9,287 nt of DNA from positions 1 through 9,287 of the forward strand of contig JABDLQ010000417.1 in assembly GCA_013002925.1 (NCBI GenBank), written 5' to 3'. Numbering within the stretch: the first letter of the stretch is position 1; each line of letters starts with the position of its first letter. The DNA is from Gammaproteobacteria bacterium (GTDB taxonomy: Bacteria; Pseudomonadota; Gammaproteobacteria; Steroidobacterales; SZUA-146). Below the pieces are notes generated by a model that saw only the letters and a program-made list of their open reading frames with translations, did no database searches and was not told where the DNA came from. This document shows, in pieces, positions 1 through 7,162 of this stretch. The position numbers and the translations under genes are program-made.

Positions 1-205
1 CCCGGTGTTAGTTGATGTCTTAGTCATATGATACGCCTGAATTAAATGCCAGTATTACCTGGGTTAACCAGTTGCTGCGATTGTTTATTGGTTGGCGAAT
101 TGTTGACAGGTTGCCGCATCGCAGACAACGTAACTGAGCAACAATCGTGATGACCCGATGTGTGAAGTGCTGCGTTGATCGTAGAGCCGGGATCGGGGTG
201 GCTGA
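1..205. other. Left-edge intergenic region, possible divergent start
   Basis: No supported complete gene lies here. On the minus strand an ATG at base 27 opens nine codons (MTKTSTNTG) that reach the window edge without a stop, with a weak AGG about nine bases upstream, so a divergent gene may run off the left side. A perfect TTGACA hexamer lies at 103-108 on the plus strand, but no good -10 hexamer stands 16-18 bases downstream of it. The minus-strand open frame over 20-238 has no recognisable protein features. Confidence 0.3.
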
Positions 206-694
206 ATGAGTACTAGAATCAGGCTCTATGGGGCACACGACGCAACAGACATTTTGCGCCTTAACCGTAAGTCAGAGAACCTGCTAAGCCCGATGGACAG
301 CCAACGCTTTGCGCATCTCAGGCAGAGTGGAGCTTTAGTTTTTGTGGCTGAACATGCAGAATCAATAGCGGGCTTCCTGATTGGATTTCATGAAGGCGCT
401 GATTATGACAGCGTTAATTATCAGTGGTTTTTGAAAAATACACAGCGTTTCTTGTACATTGACCGGGTGGTAATTTCTGAAACTCTGCGCGGTCTTGGTA
501 TAGCAAGACTGTTGTACGAGCAAGTCAAAGTACAGGCACGTGCAGACGGACTTGAGAAGATAGTTGCTGAGATTAATGCTGAACCGCCAAATATGGAGTC
601 GCTGGAATTTCACCGCAAACAGGGGTTCCGGGAGATGGCTACGCAAAATGTGGGCGTCACGAAGATTGTGTCTTTGCAATGTCTTGATCTATAA
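206..694 (+). CDS. GNAT family N-acetyltransferase
   Basis: This is a cytoplasmic acetyltransferase of 162 residues, the usual size of a single GNAT domain, expected to move the acetyl group of acetyl-CoA to an unknown amine. The core beta4-alpha3 region is clear: a hydrophobic strand (YIDRVVI, about 84-90) leads into the pyrophosphate-binding loop RGLGIA at 95-100, the R/QxxGxG/A signature. The C-terminal part has NAEPPN (about 124-129), then S132 and FHRKQGF (135-141), a pattern found in a subgroup of small bacterial GNATs. The ATG at 206 follows a weak GGGGTGG at 195-201. The gene stands alone, 103 bases before the next gene. The family is clear; the substrate cannot be told from sequence. 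Confidence 0.9.
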   Translation: MSTRIRLYGAHDATDILRLNRKSENLLSPMDSQRFAHLRQSGALVFVAEHAESIAGFLIGFHEGADYDSVNYQWFLKNTQRFLYIDRVVISETLRGLGIARLLYEQVKVQARADGLEKIVAEINAEPPNMESLEFHRKQGFREMATQNVGVTKIVSLQCLDL

Positions 695-785
695 ACATGG
701 CAATAACCACATTTTGAGAAACCAGCACATTTGAGCTATTTTGGTGGAGAAAGCCTCGTCATAAAGATCTTTACACCAGTCAACA

Positions 786-791
786 GGGGAG
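786..791 (+). promoter_or_regulatory. Ribosome binding site of the DUF2277 gene
   Basis: GGGGAG stands six bases before the ATG at 798, a near-ideal Shine-Dalgarno position that fixes the start of this small gene. Confidence 0.7.
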
Positions 792-797
792 TTCACC

Positions 798-1070
798 ATG
801 TGCAGGAACATCAGGACATTGCATAACTTTGAACCTCCGGCAACCGCGGAAGAGGTGCACGCAGCAGCCGTTCAGTTTGTGCGCAAAATCAGCGGCACGA
901 CCAGACCCTCAAAAGCCAATGCTGAGGCGTTTGAGCAGGCTGTCAGGGAAGTCGCGGTAACGGTGACGCAGCTTCTGGAGCGCCTCGTCACAACGGCACC
1001 GCCAAAGAATCGTGAAATGGTTGCTGCCCGGGCTCGTGCCCGCGCAGCCAAGCGATTTGCAAAGACCTGA
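798..1070 (+). CDS. DUF2277 family small protein
   Basis: This 90-residue protein has the N-terminal signature MCRNIRTLHNFEPPAT followed by EEVHAAAVQFVRKISG, which I recognise as the DUF2277 family. Its length is typical. No biochemical function is established for the family as far as I know. The N terminus carries a Cys at position 2 and a basic patch; the middle (about 45-63) is predicted helical, and the tail (about 71-89) is rich in Arg, Lys and Ala (RARARAAKR), so nucleic-acid or other anion binding is possible but unproven. There is no signal peptide or membrane segment, so it is probably cytoplasmic. A strong ribosome binding site supports the start. Flanking gaps of 103 and 116 bases suggest an independent transcript. 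Confidence 0.88.
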   Translation: MCRNIRTLHNFEPPATAEEVHAAAVQFVRKISGTTRPSKANAEAFEQAVREVAVTVTQLLERLVTTAPPKNREMVAARARARAAKRFAKT

Positions 1071-1186
1071 TTCACAAACTCCGCCTGACGCTTTTTGGCC
1101 CCGGCGGCTCCCGGCCTGCTTCGCTGGTCATTTAGATTGCTGCGCGGGTCGCCGATTGTGGCCGGGGAAAGACAGTTGATCGCAGT

Positions 1187-1651
1187 ATGACAGAATCACT
1201 GGCAAAATTTAGTGTTGCACCCCGAGTCGCATTGCTCCTGCCATTTGCATACTTGTTACATCTTGCTGAAGAATGGTTTGGGGGCTTATCGCGATGGTCA
1301 CTGCAGGTCCTGGGTAACGAGATCAGCATCGAGCGATTTATTATGATTAATGCATTAGCGTTTCCAGCTTTTTTGGCTGGCACGTGGGCAGCCTTTTACT
1401 CTGCACGCATGGTCTGGTTTGTCGTAATGCTCGCAACAGTACTCGGCTTGAATGGTGTGGTTCATGCTCTTGCGACATTGGGTTTTGGGCTCTATGCTCC
1501 GGGTGTGATCACAGGTGTGGTCGTTTATATGCCATTGAGCTTCGTGGTCTTGATGGCCTGCAAACCGCGTATCTCTAAGACGGTTTTCTATGCTGCAATG
1601 CTGTCCGGCGTAGTTTTCCACGGTCTAATATCATTTTTCGCGTTCTCGTGA
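1187..1651 (+). CDS. HXXEE domain integral membrane protein
   Basis: The 154-residue protein is strongly hydrophobic, with a helix holding the signature HLAEE (H25, E28, E29) followed by W30. It then has predicted membrane segments at about 52-70, 73-98, 104-125 and 131-152. Other polar residues lie in or near the membrane: N89 and H93 in NGVVH, and YAPG at 103-106. This pattern matches the HXXEE domain family, named after that motif, whose function is unknown. The buried His/Glu set could bind a metal or act as a catalytic site; that is inference. The start at 1187 has only a weak purine-rich upstream stretch (GGGGAAAG, 1163-1170). The gene converges with the CRTAC1-like gene, 84 bases apart, and I find no clear terminator hairpin between them. 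Confidence 0.85.
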   Translation: MTESLAKFSVAPRVALLLPFAYLLHLAEEWFGGLSRWSLQVLGNEISIERFIMINALAFPAFLAGTWAAFYSARMVWFVVMLATVLGLNGVVHALATLGFGLYAPGVITGVVVYMPLSFVVLMACKPRISKTVFYAAMLSGVVFHGLISFFAFS

Positions 1652-1735
1652 GCGATTGATGGTTGGCAGGCGGTTTCCATACCACGCAGAACTAAAAAGG
1701 TTTGCTGTGTTCTTTTGTCCCATGGACCGCTCATC

Positions 1736-3484
1736 TTAGCGGTTTTGCAGCGGACCCGGGCTGCCAGTTCCTTCCTGCAGATAGTGTTCCCGGTCGATCT
1801 GAAGCTGTCCGAATGTTTCGGTGTGCCCACTTGGCCACTGCACTTGTACACCCATGTCAGATGGGGCGTCAGCGCCCAGCCCAAACAATACGCGTGCGTC
1901 ACTTGCGCTGGCATAGCTGCCATCAGTGTGAACACGTTTCCACAGAGTGCTATTGTTTCTTCCAAAAACAGCAACGCGTGCGCCCTGCGCATCCCGTGGA
2001 GATCGAGTGCCGCCAAGTCGCAAACGCAGCCAGTGTTTTGTGTGACCTGATTCGTTGAGTAACAGACGCACCGGACCGTTATTGTTAGTAACCAGGATAT
2101 CCACGTCACCGTCATTGTCGATATCACCAAATGCTGCGCCGCGACTGATTTCAATTGCAGACATTGCCGGCCCTGCATTGTTGCTCATGTCGGTAAAGCG
2201 GCCACCACCGATGTTCCGAAACAGCTGGTTGGACTGCCCATAGGGAAAATCAGAGACGTTACGACGCTCGGCCACGATCATGTGCGATCCATTCGCAACG
2301 AACAGGTCCAATAATGAGTCGTTATCATAATCAATCCATGCGGAGCCAAACCCTGTGAAACGCATGCTTGACGCGCCCAGATTTGCAGTTTCCGTGCCAT
2401 CCACAAAATTACCGGTGCCGTCATTAATGTATAGCGTGTTGGATTCGGATGACAGATGTGTCATGAACAAGTCCTCATCGCCGTCGCCATCAAAATCACC
2501 CGCCGTAACACCCATACTCGCCTCGGCCACACCCCGACTGTTATAGGCAGAACCGGAGCGCAGTCCGTTTTCCACAAAAACACCGTCTCCACGATTAAGC
2601 CACAAAAAATTGGCCTGCTGGTCGTTAGCGACATAAAAATCAATCTGATTGTCGGCGTTGAAATCCGCTGCGGTAACGCCAAGTCCAGGACCGCTGAGCG
2701 CTGATATTCCAGCCAGCTTGCTCACATCGGTAAAGGTGCCGTCACCATTATTGCGAAACAAATGGTCGCTCAGCGCAGGATAATTAACCGGTGCGCAGTA
2801 ATCGCGTTGTCCCGCGTTGTTCTGGCACGGCGTTTCTGCGTCTGCCTGCCAGTCGACATAATTGGCGACGAACAAGTCAAGATCACCATCCTGATCGTAA
2901 TCGGCAAATGAACCACTGGCGCTCCATACGCCAATGCTGGTGCCGGTGTGGTCGGTGACGTCGGTAAACACACCATCGTCGTTTCGATAGAAAATATTGT
3001 CGCCAACATTCATCACGTACATATCGACGTCGCCATCATTATCGTAGTCGCCAGTCGCAACACCAATGCCATAACCGGTATTGCCGGTGCCCGTCATGGC
3101 CGTAACATCCTCAAAGATTAATTCTCCGGATGGAACCAGCATGTTGCGATACAGAGCATTTGCAGCACGCGGTAACATATTATCGGCGGTGCCAGTGCCG
3201 GGCAGGTGTCCGCTTTGCACCAGGTACACGTCAAGATCACCATCATTGTCAAAATCCAGCAGTGCACCACCGGCGCCGTTGATCTCCGGAAAATTGTAGG
3301 TGCCGTGGTTGCCATTGTGATGAGTAAAGCTCAGTCCGGCTGATGCTGCTACTTCGACAAACAGTGTTGCTGACGTGTCATCATCATTGTTTTCGATGCT
3401 GAAAGCGGTGTCAGGTAAGCCGCAGGAAAACAGCGAACTGCAAACTGCAACGAAAAATACGATTCGTGTCTTTTTCAAATTCAT
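1736..3484 (-). CDS. CRTAC1-like FG-GAP/VCBS lipoprotein with ASPIC/UnbV domain
   Basis: This 582-residue secreted protein starts with a lipoprotein signal peptide (MNLKKTRIVFFVAV, lipobox LFSC, lipidated Cys at 21). Seven Asp-rich calcium loops of the DxDxDGxxD type lie at about 77-85, 146-154, 195-203, 274-282, 330-338, 385-393 and 454-462, each followed by a hydrophobic strand such as LDLFVAN. This indicates a seven-bladed beta-propeller of FG-GAP/VCBS repeats. Cys220 and Cys230 (in QRDYC) are probably disulfide-bonded. The C terminus (about 483-570) is an ASPIC/UnbV domain, with HWLRLRLGG, GARVAVFG, FGLG and WPSG. The frame is open upstream to 3637, but that extension overlaps the TPR gene and would precede the signal peptide, so the ATG at 3484 is chosen. 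It lies 5 bases after the TPR stop, with no good ribosome site of its own, so translation is probably coupled. It probably binds a protein or polysaccharide at the cell envelope; the ligand is unknown. Confidence 0.92.
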   Translation of the reverse strand: MNLKKTRIVFFVAVCSSLFSCGLPDTAFSIENNDDDTSATLFVEVAASAGLSFTHHNGNHGTYNFPEINGAGGALLDFDNDGDLDVYLVQSGHLPGTGTADNMLPRAANALYRNMLVPSGELIFEDVTAMTGTGNTGYGIGVATGDYDNDGDVDMYVMNVGDNIFYRNDDGVFTDVTDHTGTSIGVWSASGSFADYDQDGDLDLFVANYVDWQADAETPCQNNAGQRDYCAPVNYPALSDHLFRNNGDGTFTDVSKLAGISALSGPGLGVTAADFNADNQIDFYVANDQQANFLWLNRGDGVFVENGLRSGSAYNSRGVAEASMGVTAGDFDGDGDEDLFMTHLSSESNTLYINDGTGNFVDGTETANLGASSMRFTGFGSAWIDYDNDSLLDLFVANGSHMIVAERRNVSDFPYGQSNQLFRNIGGGRFTDMSNNAGPAMSAIEISRGAAFGDIDNDGDVDILVTNNNGPVRLLLNESGHTKHWLRLRLGGTRSPRDAQGARVAVFGRNNSTLWKRVHTDGSYASASDARVLFGLGADAPSDMGVQVQWPSGHTETFGQLQIDREHYLQEGTGSPGPLQNR

Positions 3485-3489
3485 GGCTT

Positions 3490-4956
3490 TTATGGCGACT
3501 CTGTTGTCAAAGATTGTCGCTTCGATTGCACACGCTCTAAAGATCCTTTTAACTTTGATAAAAGATCTGTACGTGCTGTCTTCTCTGCAATCTCGATGGC
3601 ATTTTCCAGCGCCGCTTCCGCTTCCGCATATTTCCACATTCCAAGGTAAGCTGCTGCGAGGGCCTGCAGATATTCCGGTGTGGAACGATCTTGTGGCTCA
3701 AGAATACGCTGGTACTGCTCGGCCGCGCGATATGGGTTATTCATTCTCATGTAGGCGTTTCCCAGATGAAAGCCGGCAGCCCGGTGAGCCGAATCGTGCT
3801 CCAGCGCCTTACGATAATATTTGATGGCTTCACTACCTTTACCTGAGGACTCCAGCGCAGCACCCAAATTTATATATGCATCGACATAGTCCGGGTCTGC
3901 AGCGATAGCGGCCCGGAAGGCTTGAGCGGCGTCCGCATGCTTTTGCTGTTTGAGGCGCAATACACCAAAATTATTGTGCAGGCGTACAGGATCAGGGTCT
4001 ATCGCCAGGCCTTTCCGGTAATGCGCTTCGGCCTGATCATACTCACCGAGCATGCCATAAGCGCTGATCAGTACGCTGTGCGTACCCGCAGCAGATGAAT
4101 CTTTATCGAGCGCTCGCTCAAACTGTTCTATGGCGTTACGAATCTTGCCTTGGCCGAGCAGGCGCTGACCGCGGTTTATCAGTCCGAGTTTGCTCTCATT
4201 CATGTCTTTGACTGTTTCCAGAAAGGGGTCCCCGAGTAATGGTTCCTGATTTCTGCGGCGGCGAAACAACTCAAACTGCATATCCGCTTGCGTACTGTTT
4301 CCGATACTGCGGTAGGCTTCGGCCAGCGCATAATGCGCTGCCCCATAGGGTGCAGCGCCATAGGTTGCGCGTTCGAGCAAGGCGATGCCGGAATCCTGCC
4401 CTTGCTGTAATTTAAGTCGACCAAGCCCATAGAGTGCCTGCGGCAGATCGGGCCATTCCTTCAGCAATTGTTCGTAAAGTGACTGGCCTTCTGCAAACTG
4501 CCCCGAATCGATCAACAGCATCGCGAGCTTTACCCTGGCTGGCATATAGTTGGGGGTCAACTCCAGCGCCTGGCACAGCGCCGCGATCGCTGCTTCGCGC
4601 TCGCCCAGTTGTATCAGCACCAGTCCGTGCAGGTAGGCCCAACGAAATTCGCCCGAGGCGAGCTGGCGCGCCCGTTGATAATACACAGTCGCCCAGGAGT
4701 ATTGCTGATGTGCATGCAGAAGCATGGCGAGATTACCATTGGTTTCGGGCGCTCGCGGGTTTGCTTTCCACTGCTCATAAGTTTTGTCGATCTGGGTTGC
4801 GACGTCCGTATCAAATCCTTCGAGAACCAGCGCCGGAGGCTCAGGTAACACGACGTCGTCGGTGCCTGAGCCACACCCTGAGGTAATACTCAACAACGCA
4901 ACCAGTGCCATTATCGACACGTAATTGCTGTGGTGCTGTGTTGTGTTGTATGCCAT
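3490..4956 (-). CDS. Tetratricopeptide-repeat lipoprotein
   Basis: The 488-residue protein begins with a signal peptide whose hydrophobic core (SIMALVALLSI) ends in TSGC, so Cys28 is the likely lipidated residue; the -3 Thr makes the lipobox imperfect. Most of the rest is tandem 34-residue TPR helices, at least ten by eye between about 74 and 460. The clearest are near 324-356 (NFGVLRLKQQKHADAAQAF), 358-390 (INLGAALESSGKGSEAIKYY) and 392-422. A basic linker, RRRR at 232-235, separates the N-terminal and C-terminal repeat blocks. TPRs are protein-binding scaffolds, and the partner is plausibly the CRTAC1-like product of the next gene. The frame is open to 5049, but a Shine-Dalgarno site and the signal peptide favour the ATG at 4956. 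No catalytic domain is seen. Confidence 0.9.
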   Translation of the reverse strand: MAYNTTQHHSNYVSIMALVALLSITSGCGSGTDDVVLPEPPALVLEGFDTDVATQIDKTYEQWKANPRAPETNGNLAMLLHAHQQYSWATVYYQRARQLASGEFRWAYLHGLVLIQLGEREAAIAALCQALELTPNYMPARVKLAMLLIDSGQFAEGQSLYEQLLKEWPDLPQALYGLGRLKLQQGQDSGIALLERATYGAAPYGAAHYALAEAYRSIGNSTQADMQFELFRRRRNQEPLLGDPFLETVKDMNESKLGLINRGQRLLGQGKIRNAIEQFERALDKDSSAAGTHSVLISAYGMLGEYDQAEAHYRKGLAIDPDPVRLHNNFGVLRLKQQKHADAAQAFRAAIAADPDYVDAYINLGAALESSGKGSEAIKYYRKALEHDSAHRAAGFHLGNAYMRMNNPYRAAEQYQRILEPQDRSTPEYLQALAAAYLGMWKYAEAEAALENAIEIAEKTARTDLLSKLKGSLERVQSKRQSLTTESP

Positions 4957-4961
4957 TAAAT

Positions 4962-4966
4962 GTCCT
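4962..4966 (-). promoter_or_regulatory. Ribosome binding site deciding the TPR start
   Basis: Read on the minus strand, AGGAC stands five bases before the ATG at 4956. It favours that start over the upstream in-frame codon at 5049, which would add 31 residues before the signal peptide. Confidence 0.65.
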
Positions 4967-5368
4967 GACAAGAAATGCTTCACTGAGTTTGTGAGTGATT
5001 GAATCGTGGCAAAACCCCATGCAAAAAAATTTGCGCCAGCCAACCACATTCAGCCGGTGTAGCGGAATCATCATAACCAATTTTTCTGTTTTCCATGAGG
5101 AAACAGTTCACGAATAACACAGCGATTGCTGCTGGCAGCATCAGAGGGTCGCGGCCACTGGGTTACGTGCCGGCAGCGGCATTTCTCGATAGTAGTCAAG
5201 TCCAATGACATCGCGGACATAGCAGAGGGCAGAGAGTCTTGAGAGTAAACACAGCGGGTTTCCACGTACATTGACCACATGCGCGAAAACTACCCGGGAG
5301 TGACACTGAGCGTTGTCTGCGCTTCGTCAAAGGCTGGCCGATGCCTGGTCCGTGGTTGTGCCGGTGAT

Positions 5369-5401
5369 GGCGTTATTATGGGAAAAACAGGAGTTAACGC
5401 C
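5369..5401. repeat. Inverted repeat in the intergenic region
   Basis: Seven-base perfect arms, GGCGTTA and TAACGCC, flank a 19-base spacer. No run of T follows on either side, so it does not look like an intrinsic terminator. It could be an operator or an RNA stem. With only seven pairs and a long loop, chance cannot be excluded. Confidence 0.35.
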
Positions 5402-5757
5402 CCTCAGACATTAGCCTATGTGCTTTGTGAGAACGTGGCAGATTTTCGCTCAGTAGTGGTGCTGGAAATGGTCTTATCAGCTGGAACCTGTGGCCATCGC
5501 TGTTCAGGAAAATAAAGTACGGTCTGTGTGAGAACCGCGCCGATTCCGGTCCAGCGGTGGAGGGTGACGGGATTTCTGACCAGGGTTGCGCTCATCGCGT
5601 TGCAGGGGTTCACGGGTATCTTGCCACTGTGACGTTTGATGCGGCATTATGAGCGAACGCCCGGTAAAGAGCGTGTCGTCATCCAGACAGAAACGACAAT
5701 GTTACATCGGGGGTGATGCAAACCCCGCTCAGGACGTATGAGCGAGACCAGACAAGC

Positions 5758-5761
5758 GAGG
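5758..5761 (+). promoter_or_regulatory. Ribosome binding site of the SRPBCC gene
   Basis: GAGG stands six bases before the ATG at 5768. The alternative ATG at 5738 has AGGA only three bases upstream, which is too close for efficient use, so the later start is preferred. Confidence 0.5.
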
Positions 5762-5767
5762 CATGTT

Positions 5768-6241
5768 ATGACCTTACAGAACGCACCGGTAGTCAATGCT
5801 CAGATGCTGATTCGTCGACCTGTTGCCGAGGTCTTCACGGCATTTGTGGACCCGGCAATCACAACACAGTTCTGGTTCACGCGCAGCAGCGGCAAGCTGG
5901 AGCAGGGAAAAAAGGTGATATGGGATTGGGAGATGTATGGGGTTAGCATGCCGGTCACGGTGAAAGCTCTCGAAGAACACACGCGAATTCTTATCGAATG
6001 GGGCGAACCGGCTACTCCGGTCGAGTGGACCTTTGGCCCGCGTCCGGACAATACGACCATGGTGAGCATCACAGCATCGGGGTTTCATGGCACCGATGAC
6101 GAAATGGTGGCCATGGCGATCGATTCGATGGGTGGATTTTCATATTTGCTGGCAAGTCTCAAGGCGCTGCTTGAGCACGACGTTGCCCTTAACCTGGTGG
6201 CCGATCATCATCCTGATGCGCATGTTGGCGATGCGTCGTGA
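5768..6241 (+). CDS. SRPBCC family protein, AHSA1-like
   Basis: The product has 157 residues (167 if translation starts at 5738) and is a soluble START/Bet v1-like fold of the AHSA1 type (activator of Hsp90 ATPase homologue). The signature runs LIRRPVAEVFTAFVDPA (about 14-30), FWFTRSSGKLEQGK (35-48), WDWEMYG (52-58), RILIEW (73-78), VEWTFGPR (85-92), ITASGF (101-106), then DSMGGF and LKALLEHDVALNLVADHHP near the end. Such proteins have a deep hydrophobic pocket and bind small ligands or partners; the bacterial members mostly have no known substrate. It is first in a compact five-gene run, 7 bases before the next start. No signal peptide is present, so it should be cytoplasmic. The family call is firm; the role is unknown. 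Confidence 0.9.
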   Translation: MTLQNAPVVNAQMLIRRPVAEVFTAFVDPAITTQFWFTRSSGKLEQGKKVIWDWEMYGVSMPVTVKALEEHTRILIEWGEPATPVEWTFGPRPDNTTMVSITASGFHGTDDEMVAMAIDSMGGFSYLLASLKALLEHDVALNLVADHHPDAHVGDAS

Positions 6242-6248
6242 TGACAAA

Positions 6249-6734
6249 ATGACCGACAACCCCTATCAATCCCCCGATGCGAACGTTGACAAGACTGCTG
6301 ATCAGAAGCGTCGTCCAATACGTGCAATACTCATCAGCTTCGTCGTTGATGTCGGCGGTACCTTTTTGGGGATTGCCGTCATGGCAATTATCTACGTGGG
6401 CATCCTGACCTACAGCGGTAAAACCCGGTCTGAAATCGATCATCTGCTGTCGACCAGCGATCCCACAACCTTGTTTAATATTCTGGTCGCGTTGTGGGGT
6501 GTATTGATGTCATTCATTGGAGGGTTTATTTGTGTGCGCATTGCGAGGGCCCGTGACTACAACTATCCAATCGTACTTGCATCGCTGGTATTTATATTTG
6601 GCATTGTGACATCCTGGGCAGCACTTGAGATCTATGAGATTTTGTTGTGGAGCACGCTTTCTTTTGGCGCCACGATGCTGGGGGCACAACGGGCGCTGGG
6701 CAGCCAGCTCGCATCGACGCCTGAGGAATACTGA
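6249..6734 (+). CDS. Small four-helix membrane protein
   Basis: The 161-residue product begins MTDNPYQSPDANV, a short polar NPYQSP-type N terminus often seen on small bacterial membrane proteins. A basic stretch (KRRPIR, 20-25) follows, then predicted membrane helices at about 26-54, 73-98, 105-125 and 130-147. I recognise no named domain. The frame is open from 6087, but the extra upstream residues are a Trp-rich read-through of the SRPBCC gene in another frame, so the ATG at 6249, 7 bases after the previous stop, is chosen. An ATG at 6231 is a minor alternative. It is joined to the next gene by a one-base overlap (TGATG). The function is unknown; the pairing with a second small membrane protein suggests a complex. 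Confidence 0.8.
   Translation: MTDNPYQSPDANVDKTADQKRRPIRAILISFVVDVGGTFLGIAVMAIIYVGILTYSGKTRSEIDHLLSTSDPTTLFNILVALWGVLMSFIGGFICVRIARARDYNYPIVLASLVFIFGIVTSWAALEIYEILLWSTLSFGATMLGAQRALGSQLASTPEEY
6723..6727 (+). promoter_or_regulatory. Ribosome binding site inside the preceding gene
   Basis: GAGGA lies six bases before the ATG at 6734, inside the last codons of the upstream gene. It supports the overlapping start. Confidence 0.65.
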
Positions 6735-7159
6735 TGACTATTTTGCGTATCATCGTTGCCGTAATAGCGGGCCTGGCTGTGGGCGTCCTTGTCAACATGG
6801 GCCTGATCATGCTGGGATCCGCGTTAATTCCTGTACCGGAAGGGGTAGACGTGACTGACGCCGAGAGTATTGCGTCATCTATCGGTTTGTTTGAGCCGAA
6901 ACATTTTTTGTTTCCGTTTTTGGCACATGCAGTGGGCACACTGGCTGGCGCGACAAGCGCCTGGCTGATCGGAAAACCGCAGCGCGCACCTGTCGCCTAT
7001 GTGGTCGGTGTATTCTTTTTGCTTGGCGGGGTCGTCAATTCGTTTGCGATACCTGCACCTGTCTGGTTCACTGCTGCGGACCTTCTGCTGGCCTATCTGC
7101 CGATGGCGTGGCTGGCCACTATGGTCGGACAACAGTTGGCAGGTCGCAGCGCAGAGTAA
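6734..7159 (+). CDS. Small conserved four-helix membrane protein
   Basis: The 141-residue product is very hydrophobic, with predicted helices at about 4-32, 58-80, 85-107 and 112-135. Features that look like conserved motifs are GVLVNMGLI (17-25), PVPEGVDVTDAES (33-45), PFLAHAVGTLAGA (61-73), LLGGVVNS (96-103) and the end stretch WFTAADLLLAYLPMAWL (111-127). The arrangement resembles uncharacterised small membrane proteins I recall from several bacterial phyla, but I cannot name the family. Its start codon overlaps the stop of the preceding gene by one base and has a good ribosome site, so the two are probably made together. It ends 3 bases before the first possible lactamase start. The acidic loop at 38-44 is predicted extramembrane and could bind cations, though this is only inference. 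Confidence 0.82.
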   Translation: MTILRIIVAVIAGLAVGVLVNMGLIMLGSALIPVPEGVDVTDAESIASSIGLFEPKHFLFPFLAHAVGTLAGATSAWLIGKPQRAPVAYVVGVFFLLGGVVNSFAIPAPVWFTAADLLLAYLPMAWLATMVGQQLAGRSAE

Positions 7160-7162
7160 TTA

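Larger units (their letters stand above)
4957..5767. other. About 0.8 kb without a convincing gene, between divergent operons
   Basis: This stretch must hold the promoters of the minus-strand TPR operon and the plus-strand SRPBCC cluster, but I find no hexamer pair good enough to call. Short open frames exist (5071-5280 minus, 5279-5515 plus, 5416-5613 minus). None has a ribosome site, recognisable motif or believable composition. Two sequence structures stand out. One is the inverted repeat GGCGTTA (5369-5375) and TAACGCC (5395-5401) around a 19-base loop. The other is the AT-rich palindrome GCAAA-AAAA-TTTGC at 5021-5034, upstream of the TPR gene. The length is unusual in an otherwise compact window, so a small RNA or the remains of a lost gene are possible. 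Confidence 0.5.

Noticed and set aside
103..108. Perfect TTGACA as a promoter -35
   Set aside because: No acceptable -10 hexamer occurs at 16-18 bases; the best candidate matches only two of six positions.
1652..1735. Terminator between the convergent genes
   Set aside because: Only a weak four-base-arm palindrome near GTCCCATGGAC and no stem plus T-run was found.
1588..2178. Minus-strand open frame of 196 codons
   Set aside because: It lies mostly inside the CRTAC1-like gene in another frame and shows no family features; a shadow frame.
3485..3637. N-terminal extension of the CRTAC1-like protein
   Set aside because: It would precede a clear signal peptide and overlap the TPR coding region; the start at 3484 explains the data better.
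5279..5515. Plus-strand frame of 78 codons in the large gap
   Set aside because: It has no ribosome site, unusual Cys-rich composition and no recognisable motif.
5426..5535. TGTGAGAAC occurring twice (5426-5434 and 5527-5535)
   Set aside because: Only nine bases and two copies with no flanking similarity; compatible with chance.
6087..6248. Upstream extension of the first small membrane protein
   Set aside because: The added residues are a Trp-rich out-of-frame reading of the SRPBCC gene; the natural start is MTDNPYQSP at 6249.
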